Shown in pieces: positions 45,319-58,019 of a stretch of 64,000 bases of DNA. The DNA is from Polyodon spathula (lineage: Eukaryota > Chordata > Actinopteri > Acipenseriformes > Polyodontidae), in NCBI RefSeq assembly GCF_017654505.1, contig NC_054555.1, positions 6,937,335 through 7,001,334 on the forward strand, given 5' to 3'. Under the pieces are notes generated by a model. It had not been told where the DNA came from. It searched no databases and worked only from the letters and a program-made list of their open reading frames with translations. How positions within the stretch are numbered: the first letter of the stretch is position 1; each line of letters starts with the position of its first letter. The translations under genes and the position numbers were made by a program.

Positions 45319-47119
45319 TCGGCTTAGCACCCTCTACTGGTGGATTCTAGAAAATATTGTGTTGTGCTTGTACCACATACTGACATTCAAAATTGATTAT
45401 ATTTATATATCAACTTATATATCAACATTTGAGGAGTAAAACAATTCTGATAAGAATGTATTTTTCACTGTGATGTCTCTTACAGTACTAGACTTTTATT
45501 TATAACTGTATTTGTCATTGTTTTCTGTTAGGCCAGCGTATGACAAAGCCTCAAGAAACTGGAATGATCAATGTTAGACTCTTTATTATTACCTCACATA
45601 ATAACAATACACTGGACTTTCTCATAAGCCTGTCTCTCTAAGGCCTTATTTTAACACCAGGGTGGTCACATCCAAAACATTAATACAATAAGCATTAGAT
45701 TCCGTTTTACTTTGAGAAAAAAAAAACAACAAAACATTTCTGTGGTAATTAATAAGTAAAGCACAGCCTCTTGCAGTGATTCTTTCCCCCTCTTTAACGA
45801 TTGTGTATACAATAAATGCTGTTGTGTCAGAACATAATCTGTTTACTTTGCCTCATTAATATTATTTTAAGATTACATGGGATTATATACTATATTGATA
45901 TGATTCTGTTATCTCAAAATTAACCCAGAAAAATACACCTGTTTTCTTTTCATGATTGCTGTGAGATTCATAGTTCTATTGTGCTAGTCATACACCTTAG
46001 CCTATAGGAATCTTAAATAATGAGATTTCTCTCTGGGGGCAAGTTCCATTGCTACTGGTATTCAGTCTCGCTACAATGTAATTGTGGGCAATTAAGTTCA
46101 ATCAGAGCCCCATACCATAGGCATGTCAAAAGTTAATAACAGAACAGATCTGCATTTGAATAGCATGAAGGAGAACGCTGGGGTTGTAGTATGATGACAT
46201 TAAAATGAGGAGATGCAAGGTATCCCTGTGAATTATAATTATGATTGGCTGTGGTGACAGTTATCTCAGTAATAACATACTAAGTGAGGTCATTCAATAC
46301 TTTACGCTCACTTCGATTCACTTGATGGATGTTTCTGAAGAACCCAGGCAGCCTGTGCCTCACAATGGCAGCTATATACTGCTCACACAACATGTGTTTT
46401 AGCTTAACTCCCTGTCGTTAAGGCATGCAATTTAAATACATGATAATGTGCGATTGTGTAATTTCATGGTAATTATTTTTTTTTTCCCTGAGAGGAGCTT
46501 TAATTACCAAGGATACCAGTATATTAAATTCATAACTCATTGTGTGAAGCATCAGTGGGGAAATGTTGTGCGTTTACAGGGTTAAGATAGCAAAATAATG
46601 CTTGTTTTATCAAACAGCATCTCGGTAAAGGTATGAATTATTATCTTAACTAGTCATGCTTGTTGTTTAGATTCATTAGACTGAAAGGGTTAAACAGAAA
46701 ATCTACAGTCAATCTTAAACAACAGTAAGAATACCTAAATTAAGACTGCATTCAACCCCATGCCAAGCTTCTTTTTAATTTCATATCAGAAGAGTCCCTT
46801 GACTTCCATTTAGTGAGTGTTTCAAATATGCCAGAGTCCTGGAACAGTTTCAAATGCAGATATAGCATCATTAACAGCTGGTAGAGTGCAGTTTGACGTG
46901 ACAGAAACATTTAGAGCATAAAGTAAATGTTTGTTCAAGTTTTAAAAATGTGTTCCTACATAAATAGCACATTAATTACAAATCAAAAAAGAACCAAGAG
47001 CGCTCTTTGGTTTAAACTGATAGTAATATATCAAATCTTCATGAAAAAAGGTGCTCTTTGGAGTGAAGGGTTTCTTCAAAAGGATTAGAATCAGGCAAAT
47101 TACCAAAAACCAAGGCACA

Positions 47120-47290
47120 CTTACAGGTAAAATACCTTTATTAATGGGGCAGATGCAAAAACAGAATACTAAAAATAGAACACAGAACCAGCACGTTCTA
47201 AAAAACAAAGAGACTACCAACGCTTAGTGGCAATCCTAGCCTTCATCATGGTGTAGTCTCAATCAGCAAACCGCAATACATAAGCAATCA
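47120..47290 (-). mobile_element. Penelope-like element 3' fragment (tentative)
   Basis: The minus strand reads CACCATGATGAAGGCTAGGA, then CACTAAGCGTTGGTAG and CCATTAATAAAGG. The GATGAAGGC...GTTGG...AATAAA order resembles Penelope-like 3' ends. No reverse-transcriptase frame was found. Confidence 0.35.
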
Positions 47291-50095
47291 ACTTCAATCA
47301 ATTACCACTCAATTATTAACATGAATTACATTGATTACACAAGTTAATTAATTAAACACAGTTTAATCAAAGAATTAGTGGAAGAGCAGTCAAAGGAATA
47401 AATATCAAAAAACTTTATACCAACAAATAAGAAAATAACATTCAGTTCATAGGTACTGTAGATCTTTAATCTGGCTCTTCATTTAATCTTGGAAATTCAG
47501 TTTTTAGTTGAAATGTTCAAAATGTTTCCCGTTGTAAAATAGATTTGAGTCTATAACCTCCCCTTATTGATTTATTGACCATTTCAATACCTAACACTTT
47601 AAGGGTATCAGTATTTTATAGTGTTTAGCCACGGGATATTCTAAATAACCACTTCTAATTCCGTATTTTTGTTCCGCTACCCTTTCTTTTGGTTTTCCTT
47701 CAGAGCTCCCAAAGTAAAAACAACCACATGGGCATTCCAAACGCAGCTGAGTGGCTAATGATTATACTCAAAAGAGGATTTCCACTCGTATTAATCATTC
47801 GCAATGTGATTCATATCATCCTTCTATTCGTATCACCTTCTGTATGCAGAAATCCACTCCTGGGAAAGTATTAATGAAAGCTTAGTGGACCCTTAAAATG
47901 AAGAGGACAAGTGTACTGCAGGCTCACACATTGGGCATGTGGATGTTTTCTTCAAACTGACATGTGATTTCCGAAGTTGGTCTGAAGGAATTATCAGTTG
48001 CACTTCAAACAGAGATAAGAGGTTTTTTTTTTAATTTTTATAAAACAGTTGCTTCGCCTAATGAACAGAAGGGAAGTATATGTCTTAACTGAAGCAGAGT
48101 ACTCTTATTTCCTACTCTGGGAAGCTGGAACAAAGGTGTTTGTGATTTGAACAGTGACCGGGCGGGCTGGAGCCTGCTGTCAGCTGTGCATTCAGAGAAG
48201 CCAGACTGCATATGTGCTCTGCCTGCTCCACCCAGCTCTGACTGACGGAAATCCAAACTCCATGAGGTTACTATGATGTGGCTTCTTTCTTGTGGCTTGT
48301 TTGAAACAGTTGTGTCTGTTTTATTGGCTTTGAGGAGATCTGGTTTAAACGATTTGAAGTATTTGATTTATTTTGCATTCTCAATGTTTAGTGGCACATG
48401 TTGTGTAGCGTAGTTGGTCAACATTGCTTACAGAAGAGTGTTTGAAAAGGCCCCTGTATTTATAAGAAGCACTTTAATGCTGCTTTTTATTATCATATTA
48501 CATTTTCACATATCATATTAGTAGGGCAAAATAACAGTGTCACATTTAATAATTATTATCTACCGTACAGTACTTATTGCCCACGTTATCATGCAAATGG
48601 TTCCACATAGTGCATGCTCTCATTGCTGTATTTCTGTCAGGTCTTATTACTTAATGGCTTGTCACGATTTCATTGTGAATGTTAGTACTGTATACTATCA
48701 TTATGTTTTTAAACCAAGCCGTAGTATACAGCATTTTGTCTGTCTTACCAGAACCAAGACCGTTTTGATTCTGTAAAATGCAAGATGTTTTGTATATCTT
48801 TGCACTCTATTAAAAAAAAAAGAATGAATGAATGGATCTGTAAATCCAGTTACAATTCAAACATTCAGCCTGGATAAGCTTTCAGTAGCGAAATTTTCTA
48901 AAAGATGTCGTTGCTTTTGAACAATTGGTTACACTGCCTCAAAACACACAAGCATCCCCCTGACTGAAGAAATGCAGCAACTTTTGCGGGTGCAATAAGG
49001 AAAACATAAATGAGCAAATAAAATAAACATTTTGTTTAAACAAAAACAGCTCAAGCAGTACCATGTGGGACAAGCAGACCCTGCAAGCTTTTATAAAAAA
49101 AAAAAAAAAAAAAAAAAAATCCCACATGAAACAAGCTGGGTTTGGAGGAAATACCACACACATTAAAAACATCAAACCCATGCTGTCATTGCACTCTGCA
49201 CAAATCAGATTTGGCCACATGTGTTTCCCTTCAAAAAACATTTCAAGAACTTTTAGAATGCAGATGGCAGCACTCTGTAAAGGGAAATATGACACAATGG
49301 TAAGAGATTAAAGAACTAGGAAAATACCACTTCCCCACAAACATAGCCTTGTGCGCAGTGACACCCTCTCCTTTTGCCCCTTGCCCCTTGCCCTGGCTTT
49401 GTCCTCCCCCTTCTCCTCATAGAACTAAATAACATGTTATTACAAGTAGAACCAAACCTCAAAGTCACTACAACACAGATGAAGTAGTCATCCACTAAGA
49501 GCCCTAATCTCAGGAAAGAGAATGCATCTGCTATAGAAAGATCAAAGAGGGGTTTATCAAGTAGATTCCACAATGTCAGGGTGAGCTGAATGTGAACTAA
49601 ATGTCAGGTAAGTCAGCATCCATGCTGGTTATACTGACTCATTTGCTGAGAGCACTGTTGCAGGCTGAATCTAGAATTTGTGTACATTTTCTAAAAGACC
49701 CTTTCCTCGCCATGTGGTAAATGTGCAGGATGATTTTACCATCACTTCTCCATTTCCTGTGCTTTAGTGTGATTAACCATGTCTTTTACAGTGCTTTACC
49801 ATGCCTACCTGTTTTAACAATGGAGTATTGTAATACACTGTTATTGTTATTATTAGTCAAGCCATCACTTATTAAAAGCAAATACACTTGTAAATAACGT
49901 GTTGTCTTGTTCACAAATAATCCAATCCAATTCTAAATATACCCTTACTTCATTTAGATGGAAAGATCAAACTATGAGCCTTCATACAAAGAATGCATGA
50001 GACAGCACTCTTAAACCAATAACTACTAATACTACTACTACTACTACTCCCTCGAGAACAACCTGAGCAGGATCTCGCAGTTCTCCTCGACCCCC

Positions 50096-50752
50096 TTGCC
50101 ATCGGCGTCGAGGAGGACCCTGTACGCGATGACGCTCCACACCCTCCACTTCCCCGCCCTCGTCTCCCGCCGAGACACTGCTTGGCGGGAGACCCTCCGA
50201 CCTCCGGAGGGCGTCGGTCCCCAGTGGGAGGCCCTATATTCCCCGTTGGTCTCCAGGGGAGCTGGGGACCTGGGATGGAGGGTCCTGCACGGAGCGCTCG
50301 CGTCGGGAGAGATCCTGCGCCACTTTACCGACTTGGACGCCGCATGCCCTTTCTGCAGACAGTCCGAGTCGGTGGCTCACATTTATTTTCTTTGCGCCAG
50401 GCTGCAGCTGTTCTTCTTGCTTTTGAAGAACCTTCTGCTGCAGTTCTGGCTGCATTTCTCCCCCACCCTCCTCATCTTCGGGCACCCTGTTCGTGGCTCC
50501 AACAAAAAGAGAGACCTCCTCGTGCATCTGCTCCTGGATATTGCTAAACTGGCCATTTACAAGACCAGGAAGCGCAAGATGAGCGGGGAAGGTCTCTTTG
50601 ACTGCGGAGCCATGTTCAGGGCCCTCATCCTTTCGTGGGTTAATTTAGAGCACGCCCACGCGGAGTCTGCTGGCGACATGGCATCATTTGTCGACCAGTG
50701 GACTCTAGGGGGCGTGCTCTGTACCACCTCCCCTTTTGTTTTGAATATTTAA
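50096..50752 (+). pseudogene. Tx1-type LINE ORF2 C-terminal region
   Basis: An open frame of 218 codons with SRRDTAWRE, PQWEALYSP, GDLGWRVLHGALASG and then CPFCRQSESVAHIYFLCARL, the CX2C...HX4C zinc finger found at the C terminus of L1/Tx1-type reverse transcriptases. It continues with AKLAIYKTRKRKMSGEG and GGVLCTT. The layout matches fish Tx1-clade ORF2 ends. The reverse-transcriptase and endonuclease domains are missing, so the frame is a fragment with no expected function. The printed start is only the first in-frame initiator. Confidence 0.85.
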
Positions 50753-50787
50753 TTTGCAGTCTTTTTGACCGGTTTTTGTTGAATTAG

Positions 50788-50899
50788 TTAAATGCCTAAC
50801 TATTTAGCGTCCTCTATTAAGAGGATGCTAATTTGTATTTTTTTCTCCAGCCATCGTAAATGACGGCTGGAGGTGACGATTGCCTATTTAGGCATTTAA
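50788..50899 (+). other. Conserved 3' UTR RNA fold of LINE copy 1
   Basis: An outer 12-bp stem (TTAAATGCCTAA 50788-50799 with TTAGGCATTTAA 50888-50899) encloses two hairpins. One is GCGTCCTCT / AGAGGATGC (50807-50815 with 50820-50828). The other is CTCCAGCC / GGCTGGAG (50845-50852 with 50865-50872). Copy 2 forms the same shape. Such folds can be the template-recognition signal for a LINE reverse transcriptase. Confidence 0.6.
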
Positions 50900-50919
50900 A
50901 TAGGACTACTACTACTACT

Positions 50920-51737
50920 CCCTCGAGAACAACCTGAGCAGGATCTCGCAGTTCTCCTCGACCCCCCCTGCGATCTGCGTCGAGGAGGACCCTGTACACG
51001 ATGGTGCGCCACAGCCTCCGTTTCCTCGCCCTCGTCTCCCGCCGAGACACCGCTTGGTGGGAGGCCCTCCGACCACCAGAGGGTGTCGGTCCCTAGTGTT
51101 AGGCCCTGAACTCCCCGCTGGTCCCTAGGGGAGCTAAGGACCTGGGATGGAGGGTGGTGCATGGAGCACTCGCGTCAGGAGAAATCCTACGTCAATTTAT
51201 CGACTCGGATGCCGTTTGTCCTTTCTGAGGTCAGTCCGAGTCAGTAGTTCACATTTATTTTTTGTGCGCCAGGCTGCAGCCGTTCTTTCTTCTTTTGAAG
51301 AACCTGTTGCTGCAGTTCTGGCTGCATTTATCCCCCACCCTTTTCATTTTTGGGCACCCTGTTAGTGGCTCCACCAAGGAGAGAGACCTCCTGGTGAATC
51401 TGCTCCCAGCTCTTGCTAGACTGGCCATCTACAAGACCAGGAAGCGTAAGATCACCGTGTAGGGTCTCTTTGACTGCGAAGCCATGTTCAGGGCCCTTGT
51501 CTCGACATGGCCACCTTTATCGACCAGTGGACTCTAGGGTCCGTGCTCTGTACCACCTCCCCTTTGGTTTTGAACATTTAATTTACAGTCCTTTTTTTCG
51601 GCTTTTTCGTTAAATTAGTTAAATGCCTAATTATTTATCATCCTCTTTTATGAGGATGCTAATTTGAATTTCTTTCTCTAGTCGTCGCATTGACGGCTGG
51701 AGGTGACGATGTCTTTATTTAGGCATTTAAATAGGAC
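50920..51737 (+). mobile_element. Tx1-type LINE 3' end, copy 2
   Basis: Head-to-tail neighbour of copy 1, starting at the same internal base (CCCTCGAGAACAACCTGAGC) after an ACT block and ending with the same AAATAGG-ACT junction. The copies differ by many substitutions and several indels. The ORF2 frame is broken by stops (for example TGA in CCTTTCTGAGGTCAG near 51224) and a deletion near the end (about 51500). Protein blocks LQFWLH, LARLAIYKTRKRK and VLCTTSP remain visible. The outer stem is at 51619-51630 with 51719-51730. Confidence 0.8.
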
Positions 51738-51749
51738 TACTACTACTAC

Positions 51750-51786
<37 letters not shown>

Positions 51787-51787
<1 letters not shown>

Positions 51788-54335
51788 TATTCCTCTTCCT
51801 CTTTCAAACAAATGATCAGCCTCTGTAATGCTTTAAAATCCTTTAAAAGAGAGCAGACGACTCAAGGCTGCTAACAGACTGCTTATTATGTGGATATTAG
51901 AAATACAATACAGCACTGAAATCTAAGGAGATAACGGCTAGCATTTGTGTTCAGCTTGATCCCTCTTTCTAAGAGAATAAGCCCTTATTTAAAACATTTA
52001 TTTTAGTGTTATAAAATGTTGTGTACCTAATCTTGTGTACTTAATGTTGTGTACCTAATAAGATAATACAGATTAGGCTATTTTAATAAGATTGCTGAGG
52101 CTTAGCCACTACTAGGAAGTAGTTCATAACTCCAGCATTAATAGCAAAGGGGTGCTTCTATTTTTGTCACATTTTTTGTAATTAAAGTGTTTTTGCGGTT
52201 GTTGTTTTCAAGCAAATGAAAATACCTGGTTTTGGTGTGTTTTCTAAACAGCTTGTGCTTGATGCAGAGATAATTATAGCAGGTACACCAAGTGCAAATA
52301 TAGCTGCAGTCAAGATCACATACATGTGCAGCTGTTATAATAGACCAGCAAACTGGTTAACAATTCATTTGTATGGCATGGATTTAATTGAGAGAACGCT
52401 CATATTTCCTTAAATCTACACAGACATCTTTCTTTGCCCTGTGTCTTTGGAAGTAGTGTAATCAGGGTAAGTTAAAGGTTTCTACGACACCTACAGTTCT
52501 TGAATTATATAACGTTATTGTGTTAACCTGTGTGTCAGGTAGTCCGAACTGAAAGCAGCTGTAGAAACAACTTCATAATGTGTGAAACGTTTAAACAGCC
52601 TCTGCATTGGATTAACAGTAAAATACTCTTTTAGTTTAATACAGATTCCTATATGTGCTATCTTGAATGTGGACATGATCTGGATCAAACTGGTTTCAAT
52701 TAGAGAGAATCTGCTCTGTATATGAAAGCAAAGAATATACATAATGTAATTGAGGGTATACACAACATGATTCTGAATTGTAGAATGTCAGACAGAGGGA
52801 ACGTTTTGTATGTGATTGAAGGTCACAACTAATTGTTTCCATGGAGATGTAGCAGTGGAAGATAGAGTGCAAATCCCGGAGAAATTACATTTCCAGGAAG
52901 AATTATCTTTCAGCTTTGACATCTAAAATCAACATTATCACCTTTTACAAAGATAATAAAACTATTACTACTAATAATAATAACTAGATCCAGATCAGCA
53001 TGTTATCCAACGGTTCTACATTGTAAACACTGCTTTTCCATTATAGATGGGCCAAACTGTAGATGGCAGACTTTTTGTTCTATACATATTGTTTCATTTA
53101 TACCACATCTACCACAGCATTGTTCCATATGGATTTATATGCAATTATTACAGTGCCTTTGAAGGGAGCAGGGTAGTTCAGTATTGGAAACAGACTGTTC
53201 CTGAAGCTGTGAGACACACTGGAGCTGCCGGGACTGGATGAATCCAGGGTTCCATGTGGGAGAGGCTGAACGAGAGGCACCTTTTTTAAATTGTCTGAAT
53301 GAATGCATTCTTCTTGTTGTTTGGACATTCATTCTGTTTAACTGTCTACACACACCTGTGGCTTCAATAGAGCTCTCTGAACCATGCCTCTAGTCGATGT
53401 TAGAAATACAACATTCAACACACGCGCTATTTCTTGTCTGCCCTTTCTATGAAGGGCAGAGAGTGCCACAGGGGTACAAAACAATGATATACTAGTACTG
53501 GGAAGCCAGACATGAGTCTGAGAGTTACTCTACATTGAGGCCACACTGGGGCTTGTAACTACGTGATGATGAGAAAATGACACAAGGTGAATCTCAACAC
53601 CAAGAATAATACATTAGCGAAAATAACCCTAACATTGCATACATCAAATTGCGCTTTAATACAATTATGTGAAAAAAAAAAAAAAAAATCAAATAAAAAT
53701 AAAACCTAGCCAAAGGTAAGCCAGGTTATTTAAGCACAATGCCTGCCAAGCAAAGGTAACCTCCCTACATACATGTCTAAAATCTGACAAAAGTACCACA
53801 GCTCCAGGAAGGATTTTTTTTCTTCCAGTTAATAAGCACCCTCAAACCTTGAACTCTTGCCTTTCCAATGTGGAAGGGTTAGCATGCTGCAGTGACACTG
53901 ATGTCTGAAATGTCAAAGTACAAAATGACCTCAATTTGATTCCTTTGAGCAGCTGCTGCATGATGGAGGCATGTAGATACCAGAGATTAGACACTGCCTT
54001 ATGGAAAAGAAAAAAGCATTGGAAATGCACTGTATATACCGTGATTATTTTCTTAGCCACTGATCCTTTTTTTTTTTGCATTTTCTGTACGTGAAATCTG
54101 AATTGGCCATTAGCAGCTAAGATACATCTTCTCATTTATGAACAGGGATACTATGCATAACAAAAAAACAGTATGTACATCCACCATGAGATTCAGAGCA
54201 ATCTTCTTCTGAAAGCTTTTATTGAAGTGCCATGACTGAGTCCGGCAGAACAGTTGTTATTTCTGCAGTATTCTTTTGCTATGCATTAAACTTTTGAGGT
54301 CATTATTGTTACTCTTTGTATTGTATCTAATTAAA
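51787..54335. other. Gene-free stretch
   Basis: No supported gene. A-run at 53670-53688. Small inverted repeat CTGCCCTT...AAGGGCAG near 53438-53461. No repeat family is recognised. Confidence 0.5.
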
Positions 54336-54725
54336 TGCATCTCAAAATGTAATGCCGCAATTAGAGAAAGGATGAATCTAGATTATTGTAATGGTTTGTT
54401 TGCTGTCCTTCCTGATTCTAAACTGCCTGGACTGGAACTGCTGGACTTCTGGTAGCTCCTAGAAGCTGTTTAAAATCAGGAGGGACAAGGGCCTTCAGTT
54501 GTTATGCTCCCTGGCTTTGGAACTCTGTCCCAAATCATGTCAGGAATGCTGGCACAGTTGAAACTTTTCAATCAATTTTAAAAGCATATTTATTTGAGTT
54601 GGCTTATTTTTGCTGGATTGCTTGGACGTCGGCTTTTCTCTTTATTTTATTTTTTTATTGTAAAGTGCCCTGGGATGCTTTGCATGAAGAGCATTATATA
54701 AAAGCAAGTTGTATTGTATATTGTT
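54336..54725 (+). mobile_element. L2/Rex1-type LINE 3' end fragment
   Basis: Decayed coding similarity: NLDYCNGLFAVLPD near 54375, then PGFGTLSQ near 54510, ending with the AAAGTGCCCTGGGATGCTTT ... GCATTATATAAAAGC 3' tail typical of L2/Rex1-like elements. There are several stops and frame changes. Confidence 0.65.
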
Positions 54726-57338
54726 TTTGGGAGCAGAAGGCAGGAAGTAAAAATGTGTACAATACAGTCAAGTATCAGAATGTAAGATAAATATGGTTTT
54801 CTTCACAAAATTAATACGTGCACAGAGCACATTTCTTGATGCTTTATCAACTGGCATTAATAATAGAGAAACTGAATCAACAAAAAAAGTAGAAATTGCA
54901 AGGCTTTAGATAACCAGGCCCTATAATGAAGGTCCCTATCTGTAAATGGGTATTTTTTTCAGCATACAACACAAAATGAATGATGTGACGCCCCCCCCCC
55001 CCCCTGAAAAAGGAAATCATGACATTGGAGAAAAGAAGAAAAGGAGCCATTTTGAAATTCAACATTGTCCGTGCTCTCTTTGTGTGTGTCAATGTAGTTC
55101 TCTAAAACAGATTCAAGGCCTTGTGTATCCATGGAAACCAAAAAGATTTTAGTAGTTATTAAGTGGAAGTAAACTATGCACAAGCTATATCATAGAACTT
55201 GGGTCTGACAAAACAAAAAAGAAAACATTTAGACAGTAGGTTTTCCCTGTCATCAAAACTAGTTTATATTAAGGGTTATAATCCTCACTGCAGTAAAATG
55301 CTTTTCGTTTTAAACGTCTTAATGTGCAGAAGAACTTCAGAAGAATGTTTTTTTTTTTTTTTTTTACAAACATGTCTACAAGGAGTCTTTATCAATGTCT
55401 TACATTCTCAGAAAGGCAGAAACATATTAAAATTTAATTTAGAACTTAAAAGTGAAAAAAAAAAAAAACATTCTCTTTGTGCTCAGAACAATGTCAGGCT
55501 TGAACAGGGCTGGGTAATAATAATCATAATAGCGTTCAGATCTAACTAGAGCATTACTCGTAATGATGAATGAATGACATGCCTATGTTCTGCAGCGCTG
55601 CTGTGTTTTATTTGATAATTTAGTTATGCAGCTGGTTCTTACCGACATTACATTTCTTCAAGCAGGCTTTAGCCTCTGGCTACAATCGAAGTTGATGAGC
55701 TTTAATATTTTTGCAGCTTTATTGCAATGCCTTGATCTGTTGCTGCTTATTTTAGGGCAGCTCAAGGTACTTAAATTTTGGAGCAAAGTTTAATATTCGC
55801 AGCCGGCAATAATCCTGTTGTAGCAATTTCACTTACCTCTGATTCTTTGTAGACAGTTTAGTGAGGCCAGAATGACTACATCGGGGGAAAAATTCATTTA
55901 AAAAAAAGGTAAATGCTGTATGATATCGTAGGTGAACATAAAACTCATGCATAAATACAACACTAAACACATGTAAAGACAAGTTACAAAAGACAAAGAA
56001 TTGGATTAAAACATTTGATTATCTCTGGTTATTTATGTATGCATTAATGTATGTATGTATGGATTTGTATAATTTTTTCAATGAAAATAACATATTCATT
56101 TTCTGCGCAGCAATCAGGCCCAGTTGTTTTATGATTCCTATCTAGTCTTAATGCAATACCTTCAAATCTGCAACAGCAATGAGATACCAATGTACCATAG
56201 CGTTACATAATACAAACCCCACATGAAATCACCAGTCGTACATCAGGTTGAATCATTCACATATACCAGACTATTATAATGCTATACTCTAATGACTGAT
56301 CAAGATTTAAAAAAAAAAAACACAACACCACCTAAGCTCAATATCACCTATGCAACCAGATGGCTTTTCAATATTATTTTTTTAATGCACTTTCTTTCAA
56401 GTGTGCTACTACTTTGTTTCTTACCTGTAGGTGGCGCTAGAGCAATAGGCTGTCCAGATTGAAAACCCCCAGTGCCAATGACATACTTCTCAAAGCAAAC
56501 CTTGACATTTCTTGTATTTGTTTAAGAGGTTTTGTGTCTTGAGCTTTCTGGTTTACACAATGCAGTGTGGAAACTCCCCCCTAGTATCTTATTAACAAGC
56601 TGTGGCTTCACATACAATAACATGTTGCCTTTGGCCAGTCCCAAACTTCATTGGAAATACAGTGGAGATTTCCAGGATTATTTCCCCAGTTCAATGGAGA
56701 CAGTCAATGGCATTTTTGTATGGAAGGAGTGTATTATTGCATTAAACTGTAATAGGTGACTCGGAAGGTCATGACTCTGGCACTCCAGAGTCGAAATTAA
56801 GGGCAGTTTCAACTACTGTGAGTTATCTTAGGGAAATGTTTTATGAATGAACATTAATCTTTTTCAGAATCGAGTAAGAGTATTTTAAACGGAATCCATT
56901 TCAGAGGTTTTAGTTTCCGGCCATAGAGTAGTATGGCTCCAGTTTTATGTCAATACTTACTTTGTCAATTTTCAGTGTAAATGACATTCACCTTCAGAAA
57001 GACTATTCACTTAATTATTAGTCCTCCGTTGATTATAAAATCATAAACAACTGGATAGTGATAATGTTATTATAGACAATACATTTAACACCTTGGGTAC
57101 ATACATTTAACACTATTGGAGCATATTATAAATAGGAAAGCGCATCAAAAAAAGTACAACACATTATTCCATAATTGTGTTTTTACAATACCAAACCACA
57201 GGAGAAATATTATCATGTATGGTGTTGCTAAGTTACTGCAGTAACTTTTACTTGCGTATTAAAACTTGTGAACATGTACATTGCACAGTAAAACTTAAAA
57301 CTGCATTTTAAAACATAAAAAAAATAATCATAACATTT
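54726..57338. other. Gene-free stretch
   Basis: Contains homopolymers (C run at 54990-55004, T run at 55347-55365, A run at 55455-55468). I recognise no gene or classified repeat. Confidence 0.5.
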
Positions 57339-58019
57339 TGTCACAGAGACGGCGTTGCGGTGACCCAGACCAGAAGAAAGCACAACCAGAACAGAGGTAC
57401 GGTGCAGTGGCGCATACGCCGTTTTATTAATTAAATAAAAAATAAATAAAATATTTGAACAAAAATAAACACTTGCACACAGAGCACAAATAAACAATTA
57501 AAAAGAATAAATCACGAACACAAAATAAATGCTAAGGTCAGGCTGAGCAACTGCCTTCACTGATCCTTATTTTCTTTTTTTAAATCTCTCGCCTCTCGCT
57601 CTCCCTCTCCTCGCTCTCTCGCTCTCCCGTTCTCCACTTCTGAACACCCTCTTCGAACATGGAGAGCTGCAGGCTTTTTATACAGGTGGCCATATCCCGA
57701 TTAGCAATAAATTAATCACTTAATTAATTCGGGAGATGGGCACCTTCTGCACGGGTTTTAGTAAGGTGGATGGGGCTTCCCATCCACGCTACAAAACAAA
57801 ACGCAGGGCGGTTCGCCGTCATTTATAAACAAATATATATTTAAAACAATAACACAAAAATGCACGGCTGCGCCGTCATACAAAATAATAAACAAAACAC
57901 ACGGCGGATCGCTGTCATCTATAAACAAACATTAAACAATAAACAAATACAAAATAACACGGGAGGAGGTGAAGACCCCGTTCTAAAATAAACACTGCAG
58001 GGCTGCTCGCCCTGTTACA
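57339..58019 (-). mobile_element. Solo LTR with 5-bp target duplication
   Basis: It starts TGTCACAGAGACGGCG and ends CTGCTCGCCCTGTTACA. The pentamer CATTT directly precedes (57334-57338) and follows (58020-58024) the element, an exact target-site duplication. The same family lies at 13640-14157. The orientation (minus) follows from polyadenylation-like AATAAA signals reading on that strand being uncertain but the pyrimidine block matching the other copy. There is no internal region, so it is a solo LTR left by recombination. It is GC-richer than its surroundings. Confidence 0.85.

Larger units (their letters stand above)
44768..50026. other. 5.2-kb gene-free stretch
   Basis: Contains the 114-bp tandem duplication, a Penelope-like fragment and poly-A/T runs (44850-44869, 49096-49119). 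A less AT-rich patch at 48040-48260 has no supported exon. Confidence 0.5.
50049..50903 (+). mobile_element. Tx1-type LINE 3' end, copy 1
   Basis: 5'-truncated non-LTR retrotransposon, starting CCCTCGAGAACAACCTGAGC and ending GGCATTTAAATAGG. It carries the C-terminal zinc-knuckle part of ORF2 and a structured 3' UTR, and is bordered by ACT repeats on both sides. It is markedly GC-rich next to its surroundings, which fits a recent arrival. Confidence 0.82.
50027..51786. repeat. (ACT)n/(AAT)n microsatellite hosting two LINE ends
   Basis: ACT units occur at 50032-50048, 50904-50919 and 51735-51750, the last merging into (AAT)n up to 51784. The two LINE 3' ends lie exactly between these ACT blocks. 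Confidence 0.88.

Noticed and set aside
48038..48256. Less AT-rich patch as a promoter or first exon
   Set aside because: No CpG cluster, no convincing ATG-donor pair and no coding similarity.
50096..50752. 218-codon open frame as a host gene
   Set aside because: It carries the zinc-knuckle C terminus of Tx1-type LINEs and has a decayed head-to-tail copy beside it.
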